Positions 1 to 7,647 of a stretch of DNA of 32,805 bases are shown here, piece by piece. The translations under genes and the position numbers were made by a program. Location: contig JABDBW010000022.1 in NCBI GenBank assembly GCA_013288485.1, positions 1 to 32,805 of the forward strand. The letters run 5' to 3'. The stretch is from Bacteroidota bacterium. Its GTDB lineage: Bacteria > Bacteroidota > Bacteroidia > Sphingobacteriales > Sphingobacteriaceae. Below the pieces are notes generated by a model, which did not search any database, was not told the origin of the DNA, and saw nothing but the letters and a program-made list of their open reading frames with translations. Within the stretch, counting starts at the first letter, position 1. Every line of letters starts with the position of its first letter.

Positions 1-1
1 A

Positions 2-613
2 GCTAACATTATAGGGGCCTCGAGCGCGTTAAATGATGCCGACTTAAGTGCCGACGACAGGGATATGCTTAACAAAGCTATCAATACATCGATTTTACGG
101 CTGGATAATGTAGTACAGGACCTTAACGTTATTTTACAGATAAAAGACAGTACAAATGAAACCAAAGAGAGGGTTGTTTTTTCTGATCTGGTTAATGATA
201 TAAAATTCAGCATAAAAAATTTAGTAGATAAATATGCTGTTAAAATAGAATGTGATTTTTCGGAGGTCGATGAATATTTTACCCTAAAACCGTATTTGTA
301 CAGTATTTTTTATAACCTTATTTCCAACAGTATTAAATATCGAAACCCGGATATTCCAACCCTAATTAAAATTGAAAGCCATTACAAAAACAATAAATTA
401 CAATTAATTTTTACCGACAACGGGATGGGCATTAACCTTAAAAAGAACCAGGACGAGATTTTTGGGTTATATAAACGGTTTCACCCCGAAATTGAAGGAA
501 AGGGAATGGGCCTGTACATGGTAAAAACGCAGGTAGAAACGCTTGGAGGAACGATCTGCATTAAAAGCGAAGAAAATAAAGGAACCGAATTTGTTATTGA
601 GCTTGAGGCGTAG
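2..613 (+). CDS. Sensor histidine kinase, C-terminal part (5' end outside window)
   Basis: The reading frame is open from base 2, so the gene starts to the left of the window. The visible 203 residues hold the end of the dimerisation helix region (ANIIGASSALNDADLS, then a long helix) followed by a complete GHKL ATPase domain. That domain shows the N box NLISNSIKY, G1 box DNGMGI, F-box region YKRFH and G2 box GKGMGLYMVK. The product should autophosphorylate a histidine and pass the phosphate to a response regulator. In related Bacteroidota kinases the phospho-acceptor His lies a few residues before the LANIIG-like stretch, so it probably falls just outside the window. Sensor domains and the partner regulator cannot be seen. 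The stop is TAG, followed directly by short cttcc/gtctttcgg/ctttccgac words (614-640). Confidence 0.9.
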   Translation, partial: ANIIGASSALNDADLSADDRDMLNKAINTSILRLDNVVQDLNVILQIKDSTNETKERVVFSDLVNDIKFSIKNLVDKYAVKIECDFSEVDEYFTLKPYLYSIFYNLISNSIKYRNPDIPTLIKIESHYKNNKLQLIFTDNGMGINLKKNQDEIFGLYKRFHPEIEGKGMGLYMVKTQVETLGGTICIKSEENKGTEFVIELEA

Positions 614-648
614 ACTTCCCGTCTTTCGGACTTTCCGACTATAAAAAC

Positions 649-656
649 TATCTTTG
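649..656 (+). promoter_or_regulatory. TAnnTTTG -7 box (TATCTTTG) of the helicase operon
   Basis: TATCTTTG matches the Bacteroidota sigma-A -7 consensus TAnnTTTG. Only 4 nt separate it from the helicase ATG, so transcription would start at or beside the start codon and the mRNA would be nearly leaderless. Inferred from sequence only. Confidence 0.5.
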
Positions 657-660
657 CCGC

Positions 661-2004
661 ATGGCGGTAACTTTCGATGATTTTAAATTTAATCGGCAAT
701 TATTAAATGCACTGACTGATGCTGGTTATACCGAACCAACACCTGTTCAGCAAAAAGCTATCCCGCCAATATTGAACGGACAGGATGTAATGGGCATAGC
801 ACAAACGGGTACCGGCAAAACGGCGGCATACGTATTGCCCATAGTTATGCGCCTTAAATACGCCCAGGGCGACCATGCCCGCGCGCTCATTATAGCCCCA
901 ACCCGCGAACTGGCCATTCAGATAGAAGAAAATGTAAAAACCTTTGCTAAGTATACCGATCTGCGCATTGTTTCGGTATATGGTGGCCTCGGCCCCAAAA
1001 CACAAATAGAACTGATAAACAAAGGTGTTGATATTATTGTAGCCACGCCGGGCCGTTTTATGGATATTTATTTAGCGGGGCATATTGTAACCAAAACCCT
1101 GCAGGTTTTAGTGCTTGATGAGGCCGATAAAATGATGGATATGGGTTTTATGCCCCAAATAAACCGCATACTGGAGGTGGTGCCCATAAAACGCCAGAAC
1201 CTGTTGTTTTCGGCTACCATGTCTGATAAGATACATGAACTGTCGGCCAATTTTTTGGAGTTTCCAACGGTTATTGAGGTTACGCCGCAGGCTACTCCGG
1301 CGCAAACGGTAGATCAAAAATTGTACTATGTGCCCAATGTTAAAACAAAAATAAACCTGCTTAAAAAGCTCCTGGAAGAAGAAGGTAACATAACTAAACT
1401 GATGGTATTTTGTAAAACCCGGGTAGCGGCAGAGGATGTATATAAATTTTTACATCGTAAGTTTGGCGAGGGCCATGTTAAGGTATTACATGCCAATAAA
1501 GGGCAAAATACCCGCATTAACTCTATGAACGCGTTTAAGAACGACGAGGTTAAAATACTGGTTGCTACCGATGTGGCGTCGCGCGGAATTGATGTGAGCG
1601 ATGTGAGCCATGTTATTAACTTTGATGTGCCGGTGGTGATAGAAGATTATGTGCATAGAATTGGTCGTACCGGGCGCGCCCTGCAATCAGGCGAAGCCAT
1701 TACATTTTGTAACCCCGCGGAAGAATATTATCTAAATAAAATACAAAAGCTAATAAGGCAAACCGTACCTGTATATGATATGCCAGCCGATGTATTTGTA
1801 GAAGCAACGCCATACGAAGAAAAGCAGGACCAGGATAGGGAAATAGATATGCAAAAGCGCCGCGACGACCCTGATTTTAAAGGGGCGTTCCACGAGAAAA
1901 AGACTTTGAACCAGCGAAAGAAGTTTGATGAGGCAAAAGCAAAAAAACAGGGTATACAAAGACCTGCGAAAAAAGGCAGGGTAAAATCTTTCAGAAAAAA
2001 ATAG
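661..2004 (+). CDS. DEAD-box ATP-dependent RNA helicase
   Basis: Complete 447-residue DEAD-box helicase, a normal length for the RhlE/DeaD-like group. It unwinds RNA duplexes or remodels RNP in the cytoplasm, typically in ribosome assembly, mRNA decay or cold adaptation. Visible motifs in order: Q motif (TPVQQKAIP, about 28-35), Walker A AQTGTGKT (47-54), PTRELA (80-85), TPGR (129-132), DEAD (153-156), SAT (184-186), and in the second RecA domain ATDVASRGID and HRIGRTGR. The last ~50 residues are Lys/Arg-rich, a likely RNA-binding tail. The ATG start follows a TAnnTTTG box by 4 nt. It heads a compact run with three small genes downstream at 4-5 nt gaps. The substrate RNA cannot be told from sequence. 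Confidence 0.95.
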   Translation: MAVTFDDFKFNRQLLNALTDAGYTEPTPVQQKAIPPILNGQDVMGIAQTGTGKTAAYVLPIVMRLKYAQGDHARALIIAPTRELAIQIEENVKTFAKYTDLRIVSVYGGLGPKTQIELINKGVDIIVATPGRFMDIYLAGHIVTKTLQVLVLDEADKMMDMGFMPQINRILEVVPIKRQNLLFSATMSDKIHELSANFLEFPTVIEVTPQATPAQTVDQKLYYVPNVKTKINLLKKLLEEEGNITKLMVFCKTRVAAEDVYKFLHRKFGEGHVKVLHANKGQNTRINSMNAFKNDEVKILVATDVASRGIDVSDVSHVINFDVPVVIEDYVHRIGRTGRALQSGEAITFCNPAEEYYLNKIQKLIRQTVPVYDMPADVFVEATPYEEKQDQDREIDMQKRRDDPDFKGAFHEKKTLNQRKKFDEAKAKKQGIQRPAKKGRVKSFRKK

Positions 2005-2009
2005 CGGAA

Positions 2010-2276
2010 ATGAAAATCAGGATAACGCCTTTAAACTTCGCCACAGCATTTTTTTTAACATTGGCTGTATATGTTTGGATATACGGGGCGGGCATTACCG
2101 GCATGAGAGTTTCGCACCTGGGGGGTATGGTTAGTATGATATTTTTACTGTTTGCCTTTGTAGTGTCATTTATGGATATAATGTTCCGTAATTTCTTTCC
2201 CGATCTTAAAAAAATATGGCTAATAGAGCTAAGCTTTATAACTTTGGCCACTATTATATTTTTACTTGTTAAATAA
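2010..2276 (+). CDS. Small hypothetical membrane protein (88 aa)
   Basis: I do not recognise the family. The 88 residues form about three hydrophobic segments (roughly 8-30, 38-56 and 68-87) separated by short polar turns, so a small integral inner-membrane protein is likely. A short amphipathic stretch (FRNFFPDLKK) lies before the last helix. It starts 5 nt after the helicase stop and ends 5 nt before gldC, so it is almost certainly co-transcribed with them. No catalytic motif or signal peptide is apparent. Tight operon packing and ordinary codon use make it a real gene; the function is unknown. Confidence 0.75.
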   Translation: MKIRITPLNFATAFFLTLAVYVWIYGAGITGMRVSHLGGMVSMIFLLFAFVVSFMDIMFRNFFPDLKKIWLIELSFITLATIIFLLVK

Positions 2277-2281
2277 CTGAA

Positions 2282-2614
2282 ATGAAAACTGCCGAAATAA
2301 AGCTGACCATAGACCTTGATGATAACAACGTTCCCGAAACTATTTTATGGGAATCAACCGACTCGGCCAACAAAGAGGCAGTTCCTGTAAAATCCATCAT
2401 GCTGGCGCTATGGGATCAAAACTATAAAAATGCCCTGCGGATTGACCTTTGGACGAAGGATATGCCCGTTGATGAAATGAAACTGTTTTTTTATCAAACC
2501 CTGATGACGATGGGCGACAGTTTTTTACGCGCCACCGGCGAAACCAATATTGTGGAAGACCTGCGTGATTACTGCGCTCATTTTGCCGAAAAAATGGAAA
2601 TAGCTAAACAGTAA
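2282..2614 (+). CDS. gldC: Gliding motility protein GldC
   Basis: 110-residue acidic, soluble protein matching the GldC family in length and character: an N-terminal KTAEIKLTIDLDDNNVPE segment, then IMLALWDQNYKNALRIDLWTKDMPVDEMK, then FFYQTLMTMGDSFLRATGE. GldC is found across Bacteroidota. In Flavobacterium it is linked with gliding, although it is not an essential type IX secretion component and it occurs in non-gliding species, so the name does not prove motility here. No signal peptide is seen, so it is cytoplasmic. It sits in the helicase run with 4-5 nt gaps on both sides. Confidence 0.88.
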   Translation: MKTAEIKLTIDLDDNNVPETILWESTDSANKEAVPVKSIMLALWDQNYKNALRIDLWTKDMPVDEMKLFFYQTLMTMGDSFLRATGETNIVEDLRDYCAHFAEKMEIAKQ

Positions 2615-2618
2615 ACCT

Positions 2619-3041
2619 ATGAAAATACGGTCGTTCATATCATTTATTGGTTTTGTATTGCTAATGGCCGGCACCTGGTGCCCTATACTCCGTATGTTCC
2701 ATTTGTTTAACTGGTTTACCTGGAATGTTTACGATCTGTATAAGCCTTATGGCATGGTTTTATTGCTGGTATCGGTAGTAGGTATATTAGGGGTGGTTTT
2801 GAACCGGATAAAATTGGTGCGGCTTACAGCATGGCTCGCGCTTGCTTTAGTGATCGTACTATTTGTAGGCGTATTTTTTAAGGTGCATACCAGTTTTAGC
2901 TTTTTACCTTTTAAATCATTGGCCAAATTTTTCGAAAGACAGGCCAGGTTTATGTGGGGGTGGTATTTATTGTTAGCGGGACCTGTCATAGCTTTGGCCG
3001 GGGCTATGGGTAAAAGCTCAAAATATTCCCGGAAAAGTTAA
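2619..3041 (+). CDS. Hypothetical membrane protein (140 aa)
   Basis: Not assigned to a named family. About four hydrophobic helices are visible (roughly residues 7-24, 43-65, 69-90 and 110-128), with basic residues in the connecting loops and at the C-terminus. The N-terminal segment carries a GTWCP motif just after the first helix. The gene begins 4 nt after the gldC stop, which makes it the last gene of the helicase-gldC run. The 47-bp gap to ccmB contains a new promoter-like box. No enzymatic motif is visible and the function is unknown. Confidence 0.75.
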   Translation: MKIRSFISFIGFVLLMAGTWCPILRMFHLFNWFTWNVYDLYKPYGMVLLLVSVVGILGVVLNRIKLVRLTAWLALALVIVLFVGVFFKVHTSFSFLPFKSLAKFFERQARFMWGWYLLLAGPVIALAGAMGKSSKYSRKS

Positions 3042-3076
3042 ACATTACGAAGTATAACTTCATAAGCCCCAATCAC

Positions 3077-3084
3077 TATATTTA
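3077..3084 (+). promoter_or_regulatory. TAnnTTTG-like box (TATATTTA) before ccmB
   Basis: TATATTTA differs from TAnnTTTG only in the last base and lies 4 nt before the ccmB ATG, the same geometry as at the helicase gene. A very short leader would result. Confidence 0.35.
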
Positions 3085-3088
3085 CTCC

Positions 3089-3772
3089 ATGAAACTTACC
3101 GATCAAACCTGGGAGCTTTTTAAAAAAGAAGTTGTGCTGGAGTGGCGCTCAAAATACGCGTTCAATGGTGTGTTGCTGTACGTGGTTTCAACTGTTTTTA
3201 TTTGCTATATATCGTTTCAGCTTACACCGGGGTTTGAACATAGCCAGGGTTATAAGGTAGTTTGGAACGTTCTGTTTTGGATCATTATCCTGTTCGCGTC
3301 GGTTAACGCCATTGCAAAAAGCTTTATGCAGGAGAGTAAGAGCCGTTTACTCTATTACTATTCTATCGCGAGCCCCCACGCCATTATTTTATCCAAAACC
3401 ATTTATAATATATTGCTGATGTCGTTGCTGAGCCTGCTGGCGCTGGCGGTTTATCTTATTTTTTTTAACAATACCATTGGCGACCCTTTGTTTTATTTTA
3501 TAACAGTACTGTTGGGCAGCCTTAGTTTCTCCACCGTATTTACCATGATATCGGCCATTGCTTCAAAAGCAGGCAATAATGGCACATTAATGGCTATATT
3601 GAGTTTCCCGGTAATTATCCCGGTTATTTTAATATTGATACGCCTGAGCAAAAGCGCTATGGATGGCCTTGACCGCAGTTTAAGTTATGGCAATATAGGT
3701 GCATTATGTGCTATAAACGTTATTGTTATGGCAACAGCCTTATTACTTTTCCCTTATTTATGGCGCGATTAA
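3089..3772 (+). CDS. ccmB: Heme exporter subunit CcmB
   Basis: 227-residue polytopic membrane protein typical in length of CcmB, the membrane subunit of the CcmABCD complex that releases heme-loaded CcmE during cytochrome c maturation. The N-terminus (LFKKEVVLEWRSKYAFNG) is the characteristic cytoplasmic start of Bacteroidota CcmB. About six hydrophobic segments follow, with the KSFMQESKSRLLYYYSIAS loop after the second. ccmA, encoding the ATPase partner, is not in this window; the one ABC ATPase here (22.5-23.2 kb) is FtsE-like. The 3' end overlaps the next gene by 13 bp, which suggests translational coupling. Confidence 0.9.
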   Translation: MKLTDQTWELFKKEVVLEWRSKYAFNGVLLYVVSTVFICYISFQLTPGFEHSQGYKVVWNVLFWIIILFASVNAIAKSFMQESKSRLLYYYSIASPHAIILSKTIYNILLMSLLSLLALAVYLIFFNNTIGDPLFYFITVLLGSLSFSTVFTMISAIASKAGNNGTLMAILSFPVIIPVILILIRLSKSAMDGLDRSLSYGNIGALCAINVIVMATALLLFPYLWRD

Positions 3773-4959
3773 TACTACTGTTCCTGTTTTTTCCGGCGGT
3801 TATATTTGCACAAAATATTACTGTTTCCGGTAAAGTATCGGCTGCAGATACAAAAGCGCCGTTGGGTAGGGCCAGCGTTTTTTTAAGCAATTCATCCTTT
3901 GGCACATCAACCGCTCCTGATGGCACATTCACCCTAAATGGCCTTAAACCCGGGCAATATAACCTGGTAGTAACTACAGTAGGGTATGAAGATCATACAG
4001 AAACAATATTATTAGCCAACGATCCGGTTAAATTAAATATTGAACTATCGCCCAGGGCCGTACAGCTTAAAGAGGTAAATATCTCCACGCTAACAAAAGC
4101 CGACCTGAAAATGGCCCTTGAGCAATTTAAACAGGAGTTTATTGGTGAAGATGATAATGCCCGCGATTGTAAAATAATGAACCCCGAGGTATTGAATTTT
4201 TCTTTCCATCAAAACAAAAATGTGCTGGAAGCCTATAATAATGATTTCTTAATAGTTGAAAACCACGCGTTAGGTTACCGGATAAAATTCCTGCTTAAAA
4301 ACTTTAAAAGTGAGCGGCTTACCGGAAGGGTGGTATATACGGGCCAGCGATTTTTTGAGGAACTGCCCGGAAAAGAGGCGCAAAAGAAAAAATGGATCAA
4401 AAACAGGGATGATGCCTATTATGGTTCGGCAATGCATTTTTACAGGGCCTTGTATACCGATAGCCTGGTCAGCGCAGGGTTTAGGATATACCGGCTAACC
4501 AGGACATTGAACACCAACCGCCCATCAGAAGAAGTGATACAGCAACACCTGGATAAAGCAAAAGAACTACAGGCCGATTCGTTTTTATACTGGACAAGTA
4601 TGAAGCGGGCTTCGCGTTATAGCCGGCAAATATTGGGTAAAGACCAATTGGCCGTGAAGGATATTTTGCGGCGGACAAACCAGCCCGGTTTATTTGCTAT
4701 TATGTTTCCTGATTACCTGTATGTAATATATACCAAAAAATGGGAGGTGAATTATTTTAAGGACCTGTACCGCGCGCCCGATAACCTGAATTATGCTACC
4801 ACCATCATCAGCTTTGTTAATAATAACCAGGGCGCCTTGTTTGACAGGAACGGTACTGTTATTGGCGACAGTCCGTTGTATGAAGGCAGTTGGGCAAACG
4901 CGCGCCTTTCAGAAATGATACCTGTTGATTATACGCCGGGCGCTCCGCCAAACCGGTAA
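3760..4959 (+). CDS. Secreted carboxypeptidase-regulatory-like domain protein, paralogue 1
   Basis: 399 residues from the chosen ATG at 3760; an upstream ATG at 3706 would add 18 non-secretory residues inside ccmB. A clear signal peptide (MARLILLFLFFPAVIFAQ) is followed by a CarboxypepD_reg-like beta-sandwich (about 20-105: ITVSGKVSAADTKAPLGRAS, then TLNGLKPGQYNLVVTTVGYEDH). That fold is common at the N-terminus of Bacteroidota outer-membrane and periplasmic proteins. The remaining ~290 residues are rich in Arg, Tyr and Phe and match the paralogue at 5339-6544 block by block (EELPGxEAQKKKW, AYYGSAMHFxRALYTD, PLYEGxW, LPVDY). There is no TonB barrel or peptidase motif, so the function is unknown. 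It sits inside the ccm cluster. Confidence 0.85.
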   Translation: MARLILLFLFFPAVIFAQNITVSGKVSAADTKAPLGRASVFLSNSSFGTSTAPDGTFTLNGLKPGQYNLVVTTVGYEDHTETILLANDPVKLNIELSPRAVQLKEVNISTLTKADLKMALEQFKQEFIGEDDNARDCKIMNPEVLNFSFHQNKNVLEAYNNDFLIVENHALGYRIKFLLKNFKSERLTGRVVYTGQRFFEELPGKEAQKKKWIKNRDDAYYGSAMHFYRALYTDSLVSAGFRIYRLTRTLNTNRPSEEVIQQHLDKAKELQADSFLYWTSMKRASRYSRQILGKDQLAVKDILRRTNQPGLFAIMFPDYLYVIYTKKWEVNYFKDLYRAPDNLNYATTIISFVNNNQGALFDRNGTVIGDSPLYEGSWANARLSEMIPVDYTPGAPPNR

Positions 4960-4984
4960 CCGCGCTACGTGGCTGAGCCAACCC

Positions 4985-5069
4985 GGTCCGCCTGGACCAC
5001 CTGGTCCGGCCTGGTCCAACCTGGTCCGGCCTGGTCCACCTGGTCTGGCCTGGTCCACCCGGACCACCC
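4985..5069. repeat. GC-rich 9/10-bp minisatellite (GGTCCnnCCT), nine units
   Basis: Nine tandem units of 9 or 10 bp with the core GGTCC(n)nCCT (two units read GGACC) run without interruption from 4985 to 5069. They create seven CCTGG sites in 85 bp. Base composition is far from the AT-rich surroundings. Unit lengths mix 9 and 10, so no reading frame is kept and it is unlikely to code. It begins 25 bp after the stop of paralogue 1. Confidence 0.85.
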
Positions 5070-5070
5070 A

Positions 5071-5165
5071 TAAATATCGAATAATGAATGTTGAATATTG
5101 AACGCCGAAGTTACTTCATCATTCAGTATTCGATCCCGACAGCTATCGGGACGGTGTTCGATATT
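5071..5165. repeat. Word-type inverted repeat, AATATCGAA/AATAATGAA family, copy 1
   Basis: Outer ends AATATCGAA (5073-5081) and TTCGATATT (5157-5165) are reverse complements. Between them lie degenerate words of the gaataatgaa/gaatattgaa type and an inner hairpin TCCCGA-cagcta-TCGGGA (5134-5151). The same words recur at 19204-19305. Confidence 0.75.
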
Positions 5166-5338
5166 ATACCTGAACACCGTTCCCCTTTGCATGGGCCGAA
5201 GAACAATTAAGGCTAACCTGTTTATTAGATTTGGATTAGAAAGTGCCTTATAACAACTTTGATACCCATTTTCATCAATAATTCATTTATAAATGTTTTA
5301 ATTTAGCATTTCCTAAAAAAACAGGTAATAAATTATAA

Positions 5339-6544
5339 ATGCGGTTTTCATACTTGGTTTTATTGTGTTTTTTGTGGCCCGTTTTTACGATGGCCCAAAA
5401 CGGAATTATAACCGGCAAAGTAACTTCTAAAGAAACAAAGTCGGCAATACCCAGGGCCAGCGTTTTTTTAAGTAATTCATCATTCGGTACTATTACATCA
5501 ACAGATGGCTCATTCACGCTAAGCAACTTAAGGCCGGGTCAGTATACCCTGGTAGTTACTACCCTGGGTTATAACGATCATGTACAAACTGTACTGGTGA
5601 ACGATGAACCCATAAAGCTTACTATTGAATTAGAACCAAAAGTAATTCAGCTAAGGGAAGTAGTTATTTCGACCACAAGCGCGGCCGACTGGAAGCGAAA
5701 CTACGCGCGGTTTAAAGATGAATTTATTGGGACCGATGAAAATGCCAGGAATTGCGACGTTATTAATCCTAAAATACTCAATTTTAGTTATAGCAGAACA
5801 CTGGATGTATTAGAAGCCGATGCTGATGATTTTTTGGTGGTTGAAAACAGGGCGCTTGGCTACCGGGTAAAATATTTGCTGAAACGTTTTAAAAGCGACA
5901 GGATAAATGACACTATTTCTTACCAGGGGCAGCAGGTTTTCGAGGAGTTGCCCGGTACAGAAGCGCAAAAAAAGAAATGGCGTATAAACCGTGATTTGGC
6001 TTATTATGGTTCGGCCATGCATTTTTTCAGGGCGCTTTATACTGATAAATTAAAAGAAGAAGGTTTTGAAGCGCGCCGTTTTACACGGATGCTTAACCCG
6101 GAACGCCCACACCAGGATGTAATTGAGCGAAAAATAAACCAGTTTAAAATGCAACGCAGGGCAGATTCGGCAAATTATTGGATCAATCTTGCAAATCTTC
6201 CAAAATACACGAAGGAAAAATTAGCAAATGTTCCCTGGTTTTCTTTTGAACTGCTGCGTACAACCGGGGTGCCGGGTATATACGCGCTTTATTTCCCCGA
6301 TCTGCTGTATGTGATCTATAACAGGAAACGCGAGGAAAAACCTTTTAAAGACGTATATATGCCGCTTGATATGCCAAATTATGAAACCAGTATCATGGTG
6401 CGCCTTAATAATGAGCCATTTATTGCGTTTGACAAGAATGGTATTGTTGTAGACAATCATCCGTTGTACGAAGGTACATGGAGCAAATCGAGATTATCCG
6501 AACTATTACCTGTTGATTATGTGCCATCAGGCAAGCAACAATAA
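5339..6544 (+). CDS. Secreted carboxypeptidase-regulatory-like domain protein, paralogue 2
   Basis: 401 residues, with a signal peptide (MRFSYLVLLCFLWPVFTMAQ) and then the same CarboxypepD_reg-like domain as the gene before it (ITGKVTSKETKSAIPRASVF, then LSNLRPGQYTLVVTTLGYND). The uncharacterised C-terminal ~290 residues are also shared: FLVVENRALGYRVKYLLKRF, FEELPGTEAQKKKW, AYYGSAMHFFRALYTDKL and the closing PLYEGTW and LPVDYVPSG. The two copies are co-linear over their whole length, so they arose by tandem duplication and have since diverged. Substitutions spread through both without stops suggest each is maintained. The product is probably periplasmic or outer-membrane-associated, function unknown. 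It has its own likely promoter rather than overlapping the upstream gene. Confidence 0.85.
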   Translation: MRFSYLVLLCFLWPVFTMAQNGIITGKVTSKETKSAIPRASVFLSNSSFGTITSTDGSFTLSNLRPGQYTLVVTTLGYNDHVQTVLVNDEPIKLTIELEPKVIQLREVVISTTSAADWKRNYARFKDEFIGTDENARNCDVINPKILNFSYSRTLDVLEADADDFLVVENRALGYRVKYLLKRFKSDRINDTISYQGQQVFEELPGTEAQKKKWRINRDLAYYGSAMHFFRALYTDKLKEEGFEARRFTRMLNPERPHQDVIERKINQFKMQRRADSANYWINLANLPKYTKEKLANVPWFSFELLRTTGVPGIYALYFPDLLYVIYNRKREEKPFKDVYMPLDMPNYETSIMVRLNNEPFIAFDKNGIVVDNHPLYEGTWSKSRLSELLPVDYVPSGKQQ

Positions 6545-6588
6545 GCATTTGTAGGGCACATTTTATTAGCCGCAATACAAATAATTAG

Positions 6589-6596
6589 TACATTTG
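6589..6596 (+). promoter_or_regulatory. TAnnTTTG box (TACATTTG) before ccmC
   Basis: TACATTTG is an exact TAnnTTTG match 15 nt upstream of the ccmC ATG, giving a predicted leader of roughly 10 nt. No strong -33 TTG was identified. Confidence 0.5.
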
Positions 6597-6611
6597 CTTT
6601 AACAGATCAAT

Positions 6612-7286
6612 ATGAAATTTATTTATCAAACCTGGTGGAAAGTAATTGCTGTTATACTGGTTTTTTCCACTTTAATAACCGGCCTTTTATTCCCTGTCCC
6701 CACTTTACCTATTCTTCATGAAACCATACGGAATTTGTATTTCCATGTACCCATGTGGATGGGCATGCTTTCTGTTTTTGTTATATCAGTATTTTACAGT
6801 ATTAAATACCTTAACACAGGCAAAGAGGAATACGACCTGGTTGTAGTGGAATGTGTAAATACGGGCCTTTTCTTTTTTGCATTAGGCCTTATTACCGGCA
6901 TGATGTGGGCCAAATTTACCTGGGGCGAGTTTTGGAGTGGCGACCCGAAGCAAAACAGCGCGGCTATAGCTTTTTTATTATATTGTGCATATATAGTGCT
7001 TCGTAACTCTATGGATGAGGAACAAAAGCGGGCAAAAATATCGGCCATTTATAATGTTTTCGCTTTCCCGGTAATGATCGTGCTTATATTTATTTTGCCA
7101 AGACTGACTGATTCTTTGCATCCTGGAAACGGCGGAAATCCTGCCTTTGGCAAGTATGACCTTGACAATGGAATGAGGATTGCTTTTTACCCCGCCATGT
7201 TAGGCTGGAGTTTGATGGCTGTATGGATAGCCTCTGTGCGATACCGTATCCGTTTAATTGAAAATAAAAGAAACAACATAAATTAA
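6612..7286 (+). CDS. ccmC: Cytochrome c biogenesis protein CcmC (heme-handling WWD protein)
   Basis: 224-residue membrane protein of the CcmC/CcmF/CcsA heme-handling family. CcmC presents heme to CcmE on the periplasmic side of the inner membrane. About six transmembrane helices are visible. The tryptophan-rich WWD segment lies between helices 3 and 4 as WAKFTWGEFWSGDPKQNSA. Candidate axial heme histidines flank it in FHVPMWMG (early) and DSLHPGNGG (late), the expected CcmC arrangement. The stop codon overlaps the ccmD start by one base (TAATG), so the two are translationally coupled. It is separated from ccmB by the two inserted paralogues. Confidence 0.92.
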   Translation: MKFIYQTWWKVIAVILVFSTLITGLLFPVPTLPILHETIRNLYFHVPMWMGMLSVFVISVFYSIKYLNTGKEEYDLVVVECVNTGLFFFALGLITGMMWAKFTWGEFWSGDPKQNSAAIAFLLYCAYIVLRNSMDEEQKRAKISAIYNVFAFPVMIVLIFILPRLTDSLHPGNGGNPAFGKYDLDNGMRIAFYPAMLGWSLMAVWIASVRYRIRLIENKRNNIN

Positions 7287-7495
7287 TGAAGAGGTTTATA
7301 ATTTTAATACTATTAGTTGTAAGTTTTTCAACAACTTTTGCACAGCAAAATGCACCCGTTGAAATGGCCGATACTTTCCGCAGTTCGGGAAAAATTTATG
7401 TTGTTATCGCTACAATAGCCATAATTTTCATAGGCTTGGCCATCTACCTGTTCTCTATTGACAGGCGATTAAAAAAAATAGAAAAAGAAAAGTAG
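7286..7495 (+). CDS. ccmD: CcmD-like small membrane protein
   Basis: 69 residues with an N-terminal signal-like hydrophobic segment (1-19, ending FAQ), a short periplasmic stretch (NAPVEMADTFRSSGK), one transmembrane helix (about 37-55) and a charged cytoplasmic tail (DRRLKKIEKEK). This matches the Bacteroidota CcmD-like proteins that follow ccmC. CcmD is a small adaptor needed for release of holo-CcmE from CcmC. The one-base overlap with ccmC and the topology support the call. Sequence conservation in this family is weak, so the name rests partly on position. Confidence 0.8.
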   Translation: MKRFIILILLVVSFSTTFAQQNAPVEMADTFRSSGKIYVVIATIAIIFIGLAIYLFSIDRRLKKIEKEK

Positions 7496-7576
7496 CCTAA
7501 AAACTAAAATTAGGTTGTTTAAATAGGGTTTTTATACCGCTGTTAAAAACAGTATCCGGCATTACGGGATAATAAA

Positions 7577-7608
7577 TTGCGATATTGATAAAATTTATAT
7601 CAAATTTG
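7577..7608 (+). promoter_or_regulatory. Probable promoter of the glutamate dehydrogenase gene
   Basis: CAAATTTG (7601-7608) is one mismatch from TAnnTTTG. A TTG lies 21 bp upstream (7577-7579), a plausible Bacteroidota -33/-7 pair. The start codon is 39 nt downstream. Confidence 0.4.
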
Positions 7609-7647
7609 CACGCTTTATTAATAAAATTATAATTATTTCACAAAACT

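Larger units (their letters stand above)
4960..5338. other. 379-bp gene-free gap between the tandem paralogues
   Basis: The gap holds the GGTCC minisatellite (4985-5069), a word-type inverted repeat (5071-5165) and about 170 bp of AT-rich sequence. TAGATTTG at 5226-5233 fits TAnnTTTG, 106 nt before the next start codon. No credible ORF or RNA gene was seen. Confidence 0.6.

Noticed and set aside
3049..3061. GAAGTATAACTTC dyad resembling half of a loxP-like site
   Set aside because: Only a 5-bp stem with a 3-nt centre; the 13-bp arms and 8-bp spacer of a lox site are absent, so chance resemblance in AT-rich DNA.
4983..5070. Collagen-like Gly-Pro-Pro translation of the GC-rich array
   Set aside because: One frame gives a few GPP triplets, but mixed 9 and 10 bp units change frame repeatedly and there is no start or signal peptide; better explained as a DNA repeat.
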